From Paractinoplanes deccanensis (lineage in GTDB: Bacteria > Actinomycetota > Actinomycetes > Mycobacteriales > Micromonosporaceae), in NCBI RefSeq assembly GCF_016862115.1, contig NZ_BOMI01000063.1:1-64000 (forward strand): DNA of 64,000 nt, given 5' to 3'. Made by a program: the position numbers and the translations under genes. The notes under the pieces were generated by a model that worked only from the letters and a program-made list of their open reading frames with translations, made no database searches and was not told where the DNA came from. Shown here one piece after another: positions 1 to 7,852 of the stretch (position 1 is the first letter of the stretch; every line of letters starts with the position of its first letter).

Positions 1-494
1 ACCACCGGCAGCCGCTGCCACCCCCGGCAATGCCGCCACCCCGGCAATGCCGCTGAATCGACGCCAGGACCGCTCTCCCACGGCGGCCAGCCAATGCGGT
101 CGGCTTCGCAACCGTTCCCCACACCGCGCCGGATTCCGCAACCGCCTTCCCGGCGCGGCAGCCCACCGATCCGCAACTCCGGGGGTGCCGCCACCCATCG
201 GAGCGGCCATTTCCTCTACGCCAGCCTCGCGGCCGCCCCCTACCCCGCGACGGCCGTCCCTTTACTCCGCGACCGTCGTGCCCACACAGCAGCCAGCCGA
301 TCCACGCCCACCCCGGCCGCCACTCGCCGGGCGACCATCCGCCTACGCCAGCGTTGCTGCTGCCGTCCGCCTTACGCCGCGCCAGTCACCACCACCATCG
401 CGACGCGGCTGCCAAGCCATCCCCGCTGCTGAGGCGCCACCACCGGGGCAGCCGTTCCACCCGCCCCAACCCATGGTCATCACTCACGGCCGAT
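1..494. other. Low-complexity, apparently non-coding left edge
   Basis: About 490 bases of C-rich sequence built from CCGCCACC-like words, with a short direct repeat (GGCAATGCCGC) near positions 27-53. Several open frames run through it, but they encode only Pro/Arg/Ala-rich peptides without recognisable domains or good ribosome sites. I see no gene, RNA or mobile element. The stretch leads straight into the tandem repeats that follow. Confidence 0.5.
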
Positions 495-770
495 AGACAG
501 AACGTTCGTTCTCCCCACCCCACGCCGGCACCTGACTGCGCCACCACCCCACCCAAGACAGAACGTTCTTTCTCCCACGCGGCGGCACCCCTGGCCGCCG
601 CACCGCCCCGCTACCCGAGACAGAACCTTCGTTCTCCCCACGCGGCGGCACCCGTGGCCGCCGCACCGCCCCGCCACCCGAGACAGAACGTTCTTTCTCC
701 CCACGCGGCGGCACCCCTGGCCGCCACGCCGCCCCGCCACCCGAGACAGAACGTTCGTTCTTCCTAGCGG
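495..770. repeat. Five tandem ~62-bp repeats, each with an AGAACGTTC core
   Basis: Units begin at 495, 556, 618, 681 and 744 (steps 61, 62, 63, 63). Each opens AGACAGAACSTTC, continues KTTCTCCC, and then has a C/G-rich filler. The first copy's filler diverges and the last unit is partial. Four copies contain the 8-bp palindrome GAACGTTC. Copies 1, 3 and 5 have the spacing GAAC-N4-GTTC. Because steps vary by one base, no reading frame is kept across copies, so the array is not a protein repeat. It lies just past the stop of the SDR gene; what lies to its left is outside the window. Confidence 0.85.
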
Positions 771-784
771 CCGATTTGGCGTTC

Positions 785-1582
785 CTAGATCGACAGGTTG
801 TGTTTGCGGTGGGTCAGGCGTTCCGCCAGGCCTACCGGTGCCACGCGGCGCAGGGCGAAGACCAGCGGGGCGTTGCTGCCGACGGCGTAGCGCTGGCGTG
901 GCCGGGTGGCGGCGATGGCCGTGAGGATGGTGCGGGCGACGCGTTCCGGGGGTGTGCCGGCGCGCTCGTTGCGGTCGAGGGCGGCCAGCATCGTCTCGAA
1001 GCGGCGGCGGTGCGGCGAGTCCGGGTTCGCGTAGACGGTTCGGCGTTCGCTGAGGCCGGTGGCGATCGAGCCGGGCTCCACGGTTGTCAGCCAGACCCCG
1101 TACGGCGACAGCTCATGCCTTGCCGCGTTGCTGAAGCCCTTGATCGCCGCCTTGGACGCCACGTAGGACGACCGGTAGGCGAGCGGGAACGACGCCAGCA
1201 TCGAGCCGACCATCACGACCCGGCCGTAGCCGCGCTCGCGCATGCCGGGCAACGCCAGCTGCGCCAGCCGTACCGGGCCGAAGACGTTGATCTGGAAGAG
1301 CCGCCGCAGCGCGTCGCCGGGCAGCTCCTCGAACGGGCCGGACTGGCTCTCCCCCGCGTTGTTGACCAGCACGTCCACCGACTCGAGCGTGCCCGCCAGC
1401 CCTTCGATCGACTCCTCCGACTCGAGCTCCAGCGGCAGATATTCCACTCCCGCGACCGGCGCCTGCACGGCCGCCGGCTTGCGCGACGTGCCGTACACCC
1501 GGTATCCCGCCGCGACCAGCGCCTCCGCGGTCGCCCGCCCGATGCCCGACGAGGCTCCCGTGACCAGAGCAGTGCGTTCCAT
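785..1582 (-). CDS. Short-chain dehydrogenase/reductase (classical SDR)
   Basis: A 265-residue cytosolic NAD(P)-dependent oxidoreductase. The Rossmann glycine motif TGASSGIG is at residues 8-15, NNAG at 74-77, and the catalytic Ser127, Tyr140 and Lys144 (YVASK) are all present. Length is normal for classical SDRs. The ATG at 1582 gives the full N-terminal beta strand (MERTALVTGAS). The substrate cannot be told; the best resemblance is to the many actinobacterial 'SDR family oxidoreductase' proteins acting on ketones or acyl groups. It is transcribed away from the peptidase gene, across a 423-bp gap carrying a 40-bp tandem repeat, and ends just before the 62-bp repeat array. Confidence 0.9.
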   Translation of the reverse strand: MERTALVTGASSGIGRATAEALVAAGYRVYGTSRKPAAVQAPVAGVEYLPLELESEESIEGLAGTLESVDVLVNNAGESQSGPFEELPGDALRRLFQINVFGPVRLAQLALPGMRERGYGRVVMVGSMLASFPLAYRSSYVASKAAIKGFSNAARHELSPYGVWLTTVEPGSIATGLSERRTVYANPDSPHRRRFETMLAALDRNERAGTPPERVARTILTAIAATRPRQRYAVGSNAPLVFALRRVAPVGLAERLTHRKHNLSI

Positions 1583-1660
1583 CCACGCACCCTATCGAGC
1601 GGTCCGGCGTCGCCTCGTCCCGAAACCCGAGCCCTTGTCGCCGCCCGGCCCGTTCCCCGC

Positions 1661-1840
1661 GCCACCCGGCCGTTGCTCCGCCGCGCTGCCCGTCCCCACC
1701 GCCACCCGGCCGTTGCTCGGCCGCGCTGCCCGTCGCCGCCGCCACCCAGCCGTTGCCCCGCCGCGCTGCCCGTCCCCACCGCCACCCAGCCGTTGCCCCG
1801 CCGCGCTGCCCATCGCCGCAGCCACCCGGCCCCTTCCAGC
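1661..1840. repeat. 40-bp tandem repeat, five copies in exact phase
   Basis: Units start at 1661, 1701, 1741, 1781 and 1821, exactly 40 bp apart; the last is truncated. Each begins GCCACCCRGCCGTTGC and contains CCGCCGCGCTGCCC. The array fills the gap between the divergent SDR and peptidase genes. The 40-bp period is not a multiple of three, and the ORFs crossing it encode only Gly/Arg- or Pro-rich repeats, so it is read as non-coding. Rest of the gap (1583-1660, 1841-2005): no gene seen. Confidence 0.85.
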
Positions 1841-2005
1841 CGCCTGACCCGTTCCGCCGAGCCGTCCCCCACCACCGCCGGGGCCTGTCCGACGCTGCTC
1901 GGCCGTTGCCCTGCCACGCGCCCCTCGCTCTCGCGGGGCCGCGCGGGTGTGACGTCATCGTCTACTGTTGCCGATCACATCGACGACAGTGCTCGGGGGA
2001 AGGAC

Positions 2006-2710
2006 ATGATGAAGCTTCTGCTCACCGACTCCGGCGTGCGGAACGCGAGCATCCACGCCGCGCTGGAGGACCTTCTGGGCAAGCCGATCGCCGACTCTCG
2101 CGCCCTCTGCATTCCGACCGCGGGCTACGGCGGCCCGTTCGCCGACCCGGTGCGGCCCTGGGAGTTCGTCAGCGGGCGCTCGCCCAACCCGATGACCGAG
2201 CTGGGCTGGAAGTCGGTGGGGATCCTGGAGCTCACCGCGCTGCCCAGCCTGGACAGGGGCCTCTGGGTCTCGTGGGTCCGGGAGGCCGACGTGCTGCTCG
2301 CCAACGGCGGCGACACGCTCTTCCTCCACCACTGGATGCGGGAGTCCGGGCTGGCCGGCCTTCTGCCGTCGCTGGACCACATGGTCTACGTTGGCCTCAG
2401 CGCCGGCAGCATGGTGATGACCCCGCGCGTCGGCGCCGAGTTCATGGGCTGGACGCCGCCCAGCGGTGACGATCGCGCGCTCGGCGTGGTCGACTTCTCG
2501 ATCTTCCCGCACCTCGATCATCCGGACTGCCCGGAGAACACCACGGCCGCGGCGGAGCTGTGGGCGGCCGGGATCGGCGGCCCGGCCTACGCGATCGACG
2601 AGCAGACCGCCATCAAGGTCGCGGACGGCGCCGTGGAGGTGATCTCCGAGGGCCGCTGGAAGTACTTCGGGCCGGCGGGCTCCGCTACGTCCGGGGCAGG
2701 TCGCGGGTGA
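2006..2710 (+). CDS. pepE: Peptidase E-like (family S51) aspartyl dipeptidase
   Basis: A 234-residue protein of the S51 family, cytosolic serine peptidases that cleave Asp-X dipeptides; length fits. The nucleophile elbow GLSAGS (residues 130-135, Ser132) replaces the cysteine of related class I amidotransferases. LLANGGDT (97-103) is a further family motif. Starts at 2006 and 2009 are in frame, and GGGGGAAGGA just upstream supports either. The frame is open back to 776, but the upstream part is repeat-derived and not convincing. The 3' end overlaps the convergent acyl-CoA ligase by 26 bp. Specificity for Asp is inferred from family membership only. Confidence 0.85.
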   Translation: MMKLLLTDSGVRNASIHAALEDLLGKPIADSRALCIPTAGYGGPFADPVRPWEFVSGRSPNPMTELGWKSVGILELTALPSLDRGLWVSWVREADVLLANGGDTLFLHHWMRESGLAGLLPSLDHMVYVGLSAGSMVMTPRVGAEFMGWTPPSGDDRALGVVDFSIFPHLDHPDCPENTTAAAELWAAGIGGPAYAIDEQTAIKVADGAVEVISEGRWKYFGPAGSATSGAGRG

Positions 2711-4217
2711 GGACCTTGCCGGTGGCGTTGCGGGGCAGGGCGTCGAGGAAGACCACGTCGCGCGGTACGCAGAAACGGGCGCGATGGTCGCGTACGTGCT
2801 CGCGAATCAGGTCCTCGTCGAGCGCGGCCCCCGGGTGCGCGACCACGTAGGCGGCGAGGCGCTGGCCGTACCGCTCGTCGGGAACGCCGATCACCGCGAC
2901 CTCGCGCACCTGCGGCAGGTCGGCCAGCAGGTTCTCCACCTCGGACGGGAAGACGTTCTCGCCCCCGGAGACGATCATGTCGTCGGCGCGGCCGTCCACG
3001 AAGACACGGCCGGCCTCGTCGACGTGCCCCACGTCCCCGATCGCCAGCAGCCCGTCGCGGGTGTCGCCGGCGCCGGCGTTCGTGTAGCCCTCGAAGAGCA
3101 TCTCGTTGCCGACGAAGAGCCGCCCCGGCGTACCGGCCGGCACCGGGTTGCCGCGCTCGTCGAGCACCCGGACCACGGTCCCGTGCGGTGGCCGCCCCGC
3201 CGTGGAGGGCGCGGCACGCAGGTCGGCCGGCGTCGCGATCGAGGCCCAGGACGCCTCCGTCGACCCGTAGAGGTTGTAGAGGATGTCGCCGTAGCGGTCC
3301 ATGAAACGCGTCGCGAGCCCTCCGGGCAGCGCCGACCCGCTGACGGCCGTCACGCTCAGGGGCACCTCTCGCGCGGGCTGCTCCATGATCTGCTGCACCA
3401 TCAGCGGTACGCCGATGAGCGCCGAACACCGCTCCCGCGCCACCGTGTCGAGCGCGTCCGCCGCGTCGAACCTGCGCCGCAGCACGATGGTTGCCCGCAG
3501 CGCCAGCGCGATCTGCAGCGCCGCATACCCCCACGTGTGAAACAGCGGCGCCGAGATCAGCACCCGGACCCCGGCCCGCAACGGAATCCGGTCGATGATC
3601 GAGCAGAGCGGCGAGAACCCGCCCGGAGTCGGCCGCCGCGCACCCTTCGGCGTCCCCGTGGTCCCCGACGTCAGCACGATCGTCCGGCCGGGCCTCTCCG
3701 GCGGCCGCAGCCTGGCGCCGGCGATTCCCGCCACGAGCTTCTCGATGTCTGTCTCGCCGAGAAGCACGCACTCGCCTTGCTCCGCAACGGCGGGCAGGGC
3801 CTCGGCGAACTCGTCGTCGTGGATCAGGGCTCGTAGACCCTGGTTCGCGATGACACCGGCCAGCTGGGGACCCGACAGGCCGGTGTTGATGAGGACCGGG
3901 TCGGCGCCCAGCTGGGTCACGGCGATCAGGGTTTCGATCATGGAGGCGGAGTTGCGGCGGAGCAGGCCGACGCGGTCGCCCGGCGAGAAGGGCAGCGCTG
4001 CGGTCAGGCGGGAGGCGCGGGCCAGCAGGTCCGCGTACGTCACCGTGCCTTTCTCGTCGACGACCGCGACCCTGTGGGGGCTGCGGGCGGCGGCCTGGCG
4101 CAGCTCGCCGGCGAGCCCGAAGCCCCAGCGGCCCAGGGCGGCGAACTGGCGGGTGATGCGCACCGGGTTGCCGGGGGTGAGCAGGCCACGGCGGGCCATC
4201 GTGGTGAGGACGAACAT
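2685..4217 (-). CDS. AMP-forming acyl-CoA synthetase (fatty-acid-CoA ligase)
   Basis: A 510-residue ANL-superfamily enzyme that activates a carboxylic acid with ATP and then loads CoA. The AMP-binding loop TSGTTGTPKG, the YGSTEAS motif, the hinge region GRADDMIVSGGENVFPSE and the C-terminal lysine in PRNATGKVLTRDL are all present, so it should be active. The ATG at 4217 overlaps the stop of the acyl-CoA dehydrogenase (TGATG), so the two are translationally coupled. Longer in-frame starts exist up to 4475 but lie inside the dehydrogenase and encode low-quality sequence. It likely feeds acyl-CoA to the neighbouring beta-oxidation-type genes; substrate chain unknown. Confidence 0.9.
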   Translation of the reverse strand: MFVLTTMARRGLLTPGNPVRITRQFAALGRWGFGLAGELRQAAARSPHRVAVVDEKGTVTYADLLARASRLTAALPFSPGDRVGLLRRNSASMIETLIAVTQLGADPVLINTGLSGPQLAGVIANQGLRALIHDDEFAEALPAVAEQGECVLLGETDIEKLVAGIAGARLRPPERPGRTIVLTSGTTGTPKGARRPTPGGFSPLCSIIDRIPLRAGVRVLISAPLFHTWGYAALQIALALRATIVLRRRFDAADALDTVARERCSALIGVPLMVQQIMEQPAREVPLSVTAVSGSALPGGLATRFMDRYGDILYNLYGSTEASWASIATPADLRAAPSTAGRPPHGTVVRVLDERGNPVPAGTPGRLFVGNEMLFEGYTNAGAGDTRDGLLAIGDVGHVDEAGRVFVDGRADDMIVSGGENVFPSEVENLLADLPQVREVAVIGVPDERYGQRLAAYVVAHPGAALDEDLIREHVRDHRARFCVPRDVVFLDALPRNATGKVLTRDLPRT

Positions 4218-5428
4218 CAGCGGATCTGCATGCCGGTGATGGCGCGCGAGATGACCAGGCGCTGGATCTCCGACGTGCCCTCGAAGATGGTGTAGATCTT
4301 GGCGTCCCGGTACATGCGCTCGACCGGGTGGTCGCGCAGGTAGCCCGCGCCGCCGAGGATCTGGACCGCCTTTTCCGTGACGGCCACCGCGACCTCGCCG
4401 GCCTTCAGCTTGGACATCGAGCCCTCGCCGGCGTCGAACGGCTTGTCGTTGCGGCCCATCCACGCCGCGCGCCACACCAGCAGGCGGGCCGCGTCGATCT
4501 CGGTCTTCATGTCGGCCAGGGCGAAGGCGATCGCCTGGTTCTCGACGATCGGACGGCCGAACTGGACCCGTTCACGAGCATAGGACAGGGCATATTCGTA
4601 CGCGGCCCGCGCGATGCCGATCGCCTGCGCGCCGACGGCGGGGCGGGACAGCTCGAACGTCCGCATCGCCGCCTGGCGCGACGCCTTCTGGCCCGAGCGT
4701 GCCCGGGCGAGCCGCTCGTCGAGGGCTTCCTTGCCGCCGAGCAGGCACGATCCGGGCACCCGGACGTCGTCGAGGAAGACGTCGGCGGTGTGCGAGGCGC
4801 GCAGGCCGAGCTTCTTGAGCTTGCGGGAGGCCGCCAGGCCGGGCGTGCCGGGCGGCACGACGAAGGCCGCCTGCCCGCGCGAGCCCAGCTCCGGGTCGAC
4901 CGACGCCGTGACCACGTGGACGTTCGCGATGCCACCGTTCGTGGCGTACGCCTTCTGTCCGGTGAGGACCCACTCGTCGGTGGCCTCGTGATAGACCGCC
5001 CGGGTGCGCATGGCCCCGACGTCCGAGCCGGCCTCGGGTTCCGTGGTGCAGAAGGAGCCCACCGCCGGGGCGGCCGCGTCGCCGAAGCACTGCGGCACCC
5101 ATTCGACCAGCTGCTCGGGCGTACCGGATCCGTAGATCGCCGCGACCGCGAGCGATGTGCCGGACAGCGCCATCCCGATGCCGCCGTCGCCCCAGAACAG
5201 CTCCTCGTTGACCAGCGGCAGCGACAGCCCGGCCATGTCGGACCAGGTGGTGACCAGGAACTCGAAGCCGTACAGCCCGATCTTCGCGGCCTCCTGGAGC
5301 ACGGGCCAGGGCATCTCCTCGCGCTCGTCCCATTCGGCGGCGGCGGGCCGGATGACGTTCTCGGCGAAGCCGTGCACCCACTCGCGCAGGTCGTTTTGCT
5401 CTTCGTTCAGATCGAGCCAGAACTCCAT
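4217..5428 (-). CDS. Acyl-CoA dehydrogenase (FadE type)
   Basis: A 403-residue flavoprotein for the first oxidation of beta-oxidation (acyl-CoA to trans-2-enoyl-CoA). It has the family signature regions SFCTTEPEAGSD near residue 130 and QILGGAGYLRDHPVERMYRD near 355. The C-terminal motif IFEGTSEIQR places the catalytic glutamate at 383. Length is typical. First gene of a two-gene unit with the ligase; its stop overlaps the ligase start. A 14-bp dyad lies 25 bp upstream of the ATG and is probably an operator. Mycobacterial fadE5 sits next to the homologous fabG4/fadA2 locus, so an equivalent role is plausible. Confidence 0.92.
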   Translation of the reverse strand: MEFWLDLNEEQNDLREWVHGFAENVIRPAAAEWDEREEMPWPVLQEAAKIGLYGFEFLVTTWSDMAGLSLPLVNEELFWGDGGIGMALSGTSLAVAAIYGSGTPEQLVEWVPQCFGDAAAPAVGSFCTTEPEAGSDVGAMRTRAVYHEATDEWVLTGQKAYATNGGIANVHVVTASVDPELGSRGQAAFVVPPGTPGLAASRKLKKLGLRASHTADVFLDDVRVPGSCLLGGKEALDERLARARSGQKASRQAAMRTFELSRPAVGAQAIGIARAAYEYALSYARERVQFGRPIVENQAIAFALADMKTEIDAARLLVWRAAWMGRNDKPFDAGEGSMSKLKAGEVAVAVTEKAVQILGGAGYLRDHPVERMYRDAKIYTIFEGTSEIQRLVISRAITGMQIR

Positions 5429-5452
5429 GCGAGACCTTCCCCAGCAGCGGGT

Positions 5453-5466
5453 TTACTCGCCGGTAA
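5453..5466. promoter_or_regulatory. Imperfect 14-bp dyad upstream of the acyl-CoA dehydrogenase
   Basis: TTACTCGCCGGTAA is a near-palindrome in the 40-bp gap between the hydratase stop and the dehydrogenase start. It shares TACTnnnCGGTA with the dyad at 7817-7830 in front of the thiolase. A shared site next to functionally linked genes suggests one regulator, probably of the TetR type; that is inference. Confidence 0.55.
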
Positions 5467-5468
5467 CC

Positions 5469-6455
5469 TTACGCAGGCGTAACTTGGCCCGCAAGATGGG
5501 GACGCGCGCTCTTAACGCCATAAAGGCTGAATTGCCCGGCGGCGTCGGCGGTCAGCGCCACCTCGGCGGGCAGCAGGATGGGCTGCTTGAAAGAGACGTC
5601 CACCGTGTACGAGGAAGGCAGCCGGCCCTCGAAGAAGGCGAGGCAGCGCGCCAGACTCCACATCCCGTGCGCGATGGGCCGCGGGAATACGAACAGGCGC
5701 GCCCCGATCCGCGACGTGTGGATGGGGTTGCGGTCGCCGCTCACGGCCGCGTAGTCGCCGCCGACGCGCGCCGGCACACGCCACACCGCCGAGGGGCCTG
5801 AGGATGAAGGGGTGGAAGGCGCGGAGGGGCTTGAGGATTGAGAGGTAGACGGCACCGAGGAGGAGGGCGAACGGGAAGGCGGGGTCGGGGAAGGCGGGGT
5901 CGGGGAAGGCGGGGTCGGGGAAGGCGGGGCCAAGGGGGCCGAAGCACTCGGAACGGGAGAGGAGTCCGAGGACCGAGAAGGGCGACCGGCCGGCTGTGTC
6001 TCCTTGGACAGATAGGTCGACGTGCTGGTCCATACCGGATCGCCGTCGACGGTGATCGAGGTCAGCAGGTCGACCTGGCGGCCCCGGGGGTGGGGCCGCA
6101 GGCCGGCGGCCTCGACCGCGATGTCCAGCACGTCGTCGGCGCGGAGCGGGCGCAGCACCGTGATGCGGTTGGCGATGTGGACCAGGCCGATGGCGGGGAA
6201 CGGGAAGTCCGGCGCCGTCAGCAGCCGCATCGCCAGCGGGAAGGCCAGCACGTGCGGATACGTGCCCGGCAGCACGTCGGCGAGCCGGAACCCGCAGACG
6301 TGGTCGTACCGCGCCAGGCGGTCGCGGTCCGGCACCACGCCGCGGCGGATCAGCGCGAGGTCGGGCAGCGTGTCCCGCCGCCCGCGCGGGATCAGCCCGA
6401 GGGCGGCACGCAGGGTGTTTCCGGCCGGGTCGGCGCGCAGTTCCTCGACGGCCAT
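5469..6455 (-). CDS. MaoC/HtdX-like enoyl-thioester hydratase with an expanded linker
   Basis: A 328-residue double-hot-dog dehydratase. The C-terminal half carries the hydratase motif GDRNPIH (residues 240-246, Asp241 and His246) followed by AHGMW. The N-terminal half is the non-catalytic hot-dog repeat. Residues about 152-223 form a Ser/Pro/Thr-rich stretch that includes PPSPT repeats and is much longer than a usual inter-domain linker. The gene follows the FabG4-type reductase after 4 bp, so they form an operon, as htdX and fabG4 do in mycobacteria. Expected reaction: reversible hydration of 2-enoyl-CoA or -ACP. Confidence 0.85.
   Translation of the reverse strand: MAVEELRADPAGNTLRAALGLIPRGRRDTLPDLALIRRGVVPDRDRLARYDHVCGFRLADVLPGTYPHVLAFPLAMRLLTAPDFPFPAIGLVHIANRITVLRPLRADDVLDIAVEAAGLRPHPRGRQVDLLTSITVDGDPVWTSTSTYLSKETQPAGRPSRSSDSSPVPSASAPLAPPSPTPPSPTPPSPTPPSRSPSSSVPSTSQSSSPSAPSTPSSSGPSAVWRVPARVGGDYAAVSGDRNPIHTSRIGARLFVFPRPIAHGMWSLARCLAFFEGRLPSSYTVDVSFKQPILLPAEVALTADAAGQFSLYGVKSARPHLAGQVTPA
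5873..5931. repeat. 15-bp in-frame tandem repeat inside the MaoC gene
   Basis: Four consecutive copies of GGGGAAGGCGGGGTC (the first lacks one base, the last ends GCC). Read on the minus strand they give the PPSPT pentapeptide units of the linker. The 15-bp step keeps frame, so slippage could lengthen the linker without breaking the enzyme. Confidence 0.9.
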
Positions 6456-6459
6456 CGGG

Positions 6460-7782
6460 TCACGCCCCCAGCAGGCTCTGCCCGCAGACGCGCACCACGT
6501 TGCCGGTGATCGTCCCCGAGCCGGGCGAGGCGAACCACGCGATCGTCTCGGCCACGTCGACCGGCAGGCCGCCCTGCGACATGCTGTTCATCCGGCGGCC
6601 CGCCTCGCGCAGCATCAGCGGCATCTTCGCCGTCATCGCCGTCTCGATGAAGCCGGGCGCCACCGCGTTGATCGTGATGCCCTTCTCGAGCAGCGCGGGC
6701 GCCGTCGACTGGACCAGGCCGATGACGCCGGCCTTGCTCGTCGCGTAGTTGGTCTGGCCGCGGTTGCCCGCGATGCCGGCGATCGACGACACACCGATGA
6801 CCCGGCCGCCGTCACGGATCAGGCCGCGCTCGACCAGGACCTCGTTGATGCGCTCCGGCGCGGCCAGGTTGACCGCGAGGACGCTCGCCCACCCGGCCTC
6901 GTCCATCTTGGCGATCGTGCGGTCGCGGGTGATCCCGGCGTTGTGGACGATGATGTCGAGCGGCCCGCTCAGGTAGGCCGCCAGCCGGTCGCCCGCCTCC
7001 GGCGTGGTCAGATCGAGCTGGAGCGCCCTGCCGCGCACGTCGTTGGCCACCCCGGCGAGGGCCTCCCCCGCCGCCGGCACGTCGAGCGCGATCACGTCGG
7101 CGCCGTCGCGGGCCAGCACCCGGGCGATCGCCGCGCCGATGCCACGCGCCGCGCCCGTGACCAGCGCCGTCCTGCCCGCCAGCGGCCGTTCCCAGTCGGC
7201 CGGCGCCGGTGGGGTGCCCGGGCCGATCCGGACGACCTGCCCCGAGACGTACGCGGACCGGCCGCTCAGCAGGAACCGCAGCGTCGACTCGAGCGCCGTC
7301 TCGCCGCCCGGCGACACGTACACCAGCTGGCTCGTGATGCCGCGGCCGAACTCCTTGCCGATGCTGCGCGTCAGCCCTTCGAGGGCACGCTGCGCGGTGG
7401 CCTCGCGGGGCGTCGCCGCCTCGGACGGCGGGGTGCCGAGCACCACGACCCGGCCGGAGCGGACCAGCGATCGCGCGTTCGGGTGGAAGAAGTCGTACAG
7501 CTCCCGCAGCGCGGACGTGCCGGTGATGCCGGTGGCGTCGAAGACGAGCGCGCCGTGCGACTCCCCCGGCGCGTCGAGCACCTCGGTGCCCGCACCGGAG
7601 AGGACCTTGCGAATCTCCTCGCCGAGGCGGCCGCCCTGCGAGACTCCCAGCAGCACCGGACCGGCCGCGATCGGATCGCCGGCGCGGTGTCGGCGCAGCC
7701 GCGGCGGATCGGGCAGGCCGAGGCGCTTGACGAGGTTGCGGCCCGGACCGGAGTTCGCGAAACTCGCGTACCTGTCACCCAT
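6460..7782 (-). CDS. fabG4: High-molecular-weight 3-oxoacyl-thioester reductase (FabG4 type)
   Basis: A 440-residue protein, almost twice the length of ordinary FabG. The first ~200 residues are a degenerate flavodoxin-like Rossmann domain, as in mycobacterial FabG4. The second half is a full SDR with TGAARGIG, HNAG, a catalytic Ser and YATSK. It should reduce 3-ketoacyl-CoA/ACP with NAD(P)H. It is divergent from the thiolase gene and 4 bp upstream of the hydratase gene. This order and orientation equals Rv0241c-Rv0242c-Rv0243 (htdX-fabG4-fadA2), which supports the symbol. The ATG at 7782 gives MGDRYASFANS, similar to family N-termini. Confidence 0.9.
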   Translation of the reverse strand: MGDRYASFANSGPGRNLVKRLGLPDPPRLRRHRAGDPIAAGPVLLGVSQGGRLGEEIRKVLSGAGTEVLDAPGESHGALVFDATGITGTSALRELYDFFHPNARSLVRSGRVVVLGTPPSEAATPREATAQRALEGLTRSIGKEFGRGITSQLVYVSPGGETALESTLRFLLSGRSAYVSGQVVRIGPGTPPAPADWERPLAGRTALVTGAARGIGAAIARVLARDGADVIALDVPAAGEALAGVANDVRGRALQLDLTTPEAGDRLAAYLSGPLDIIVHNAGITRDRTIAKMDEAGWASVLAVNLAAPERINEVLVERGLIRDGGRVIGVSSIAGIAGNRGQTNYATSKAGVIGLVQSTAPALLEKGITINAVAPGFIETAMTAKMPLMLREAGRRMNSMSQGGLPVDVAETIAWFASPGSGTITGNVVRVCGQSLLGA

Positions 7783-7816
7783 GGGCCGCAGCCTACTCGG
7801 CGCGAACGTTGGTAGC

Positions 7817-7830
7817 CTACTGATCGGTAG
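7817..7830. promoter_or_regulatory. Imperfect 14-bp dyad between fabG4 and fadA2
   Basis: CTACTGATCGGTAG lies in the 70-bp divergent gap, 22 bp before the thiolase start, and pairs with itself except at two positions. It matches the dyad at 5453-5466 at TACT and CGGTA. Its placement suits an operator for both transcripts. Confidence 0.6.
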
Positions 7831-7852
7831 CTATCTGCTCGAGGAGGCAGCC

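Noticed and set aside
47-496. Proline/arginine-rich ORFs at the left edge
   Set aside because: Composition follows C-rich repeats, several frames are open at once, there is no ribosome site and no domain.
495-770. CRISPR array
   Set aside because: Units are almost identical along their full length, so there are no unique spacers, and no cas genes are present.
776-2005. Upstream part of the long frame containing peptidase E
   Set aside because: It is antisense to the SDR gene and crosses the 40-bp repeat; the peptidase fold begins only at 2006/2009.
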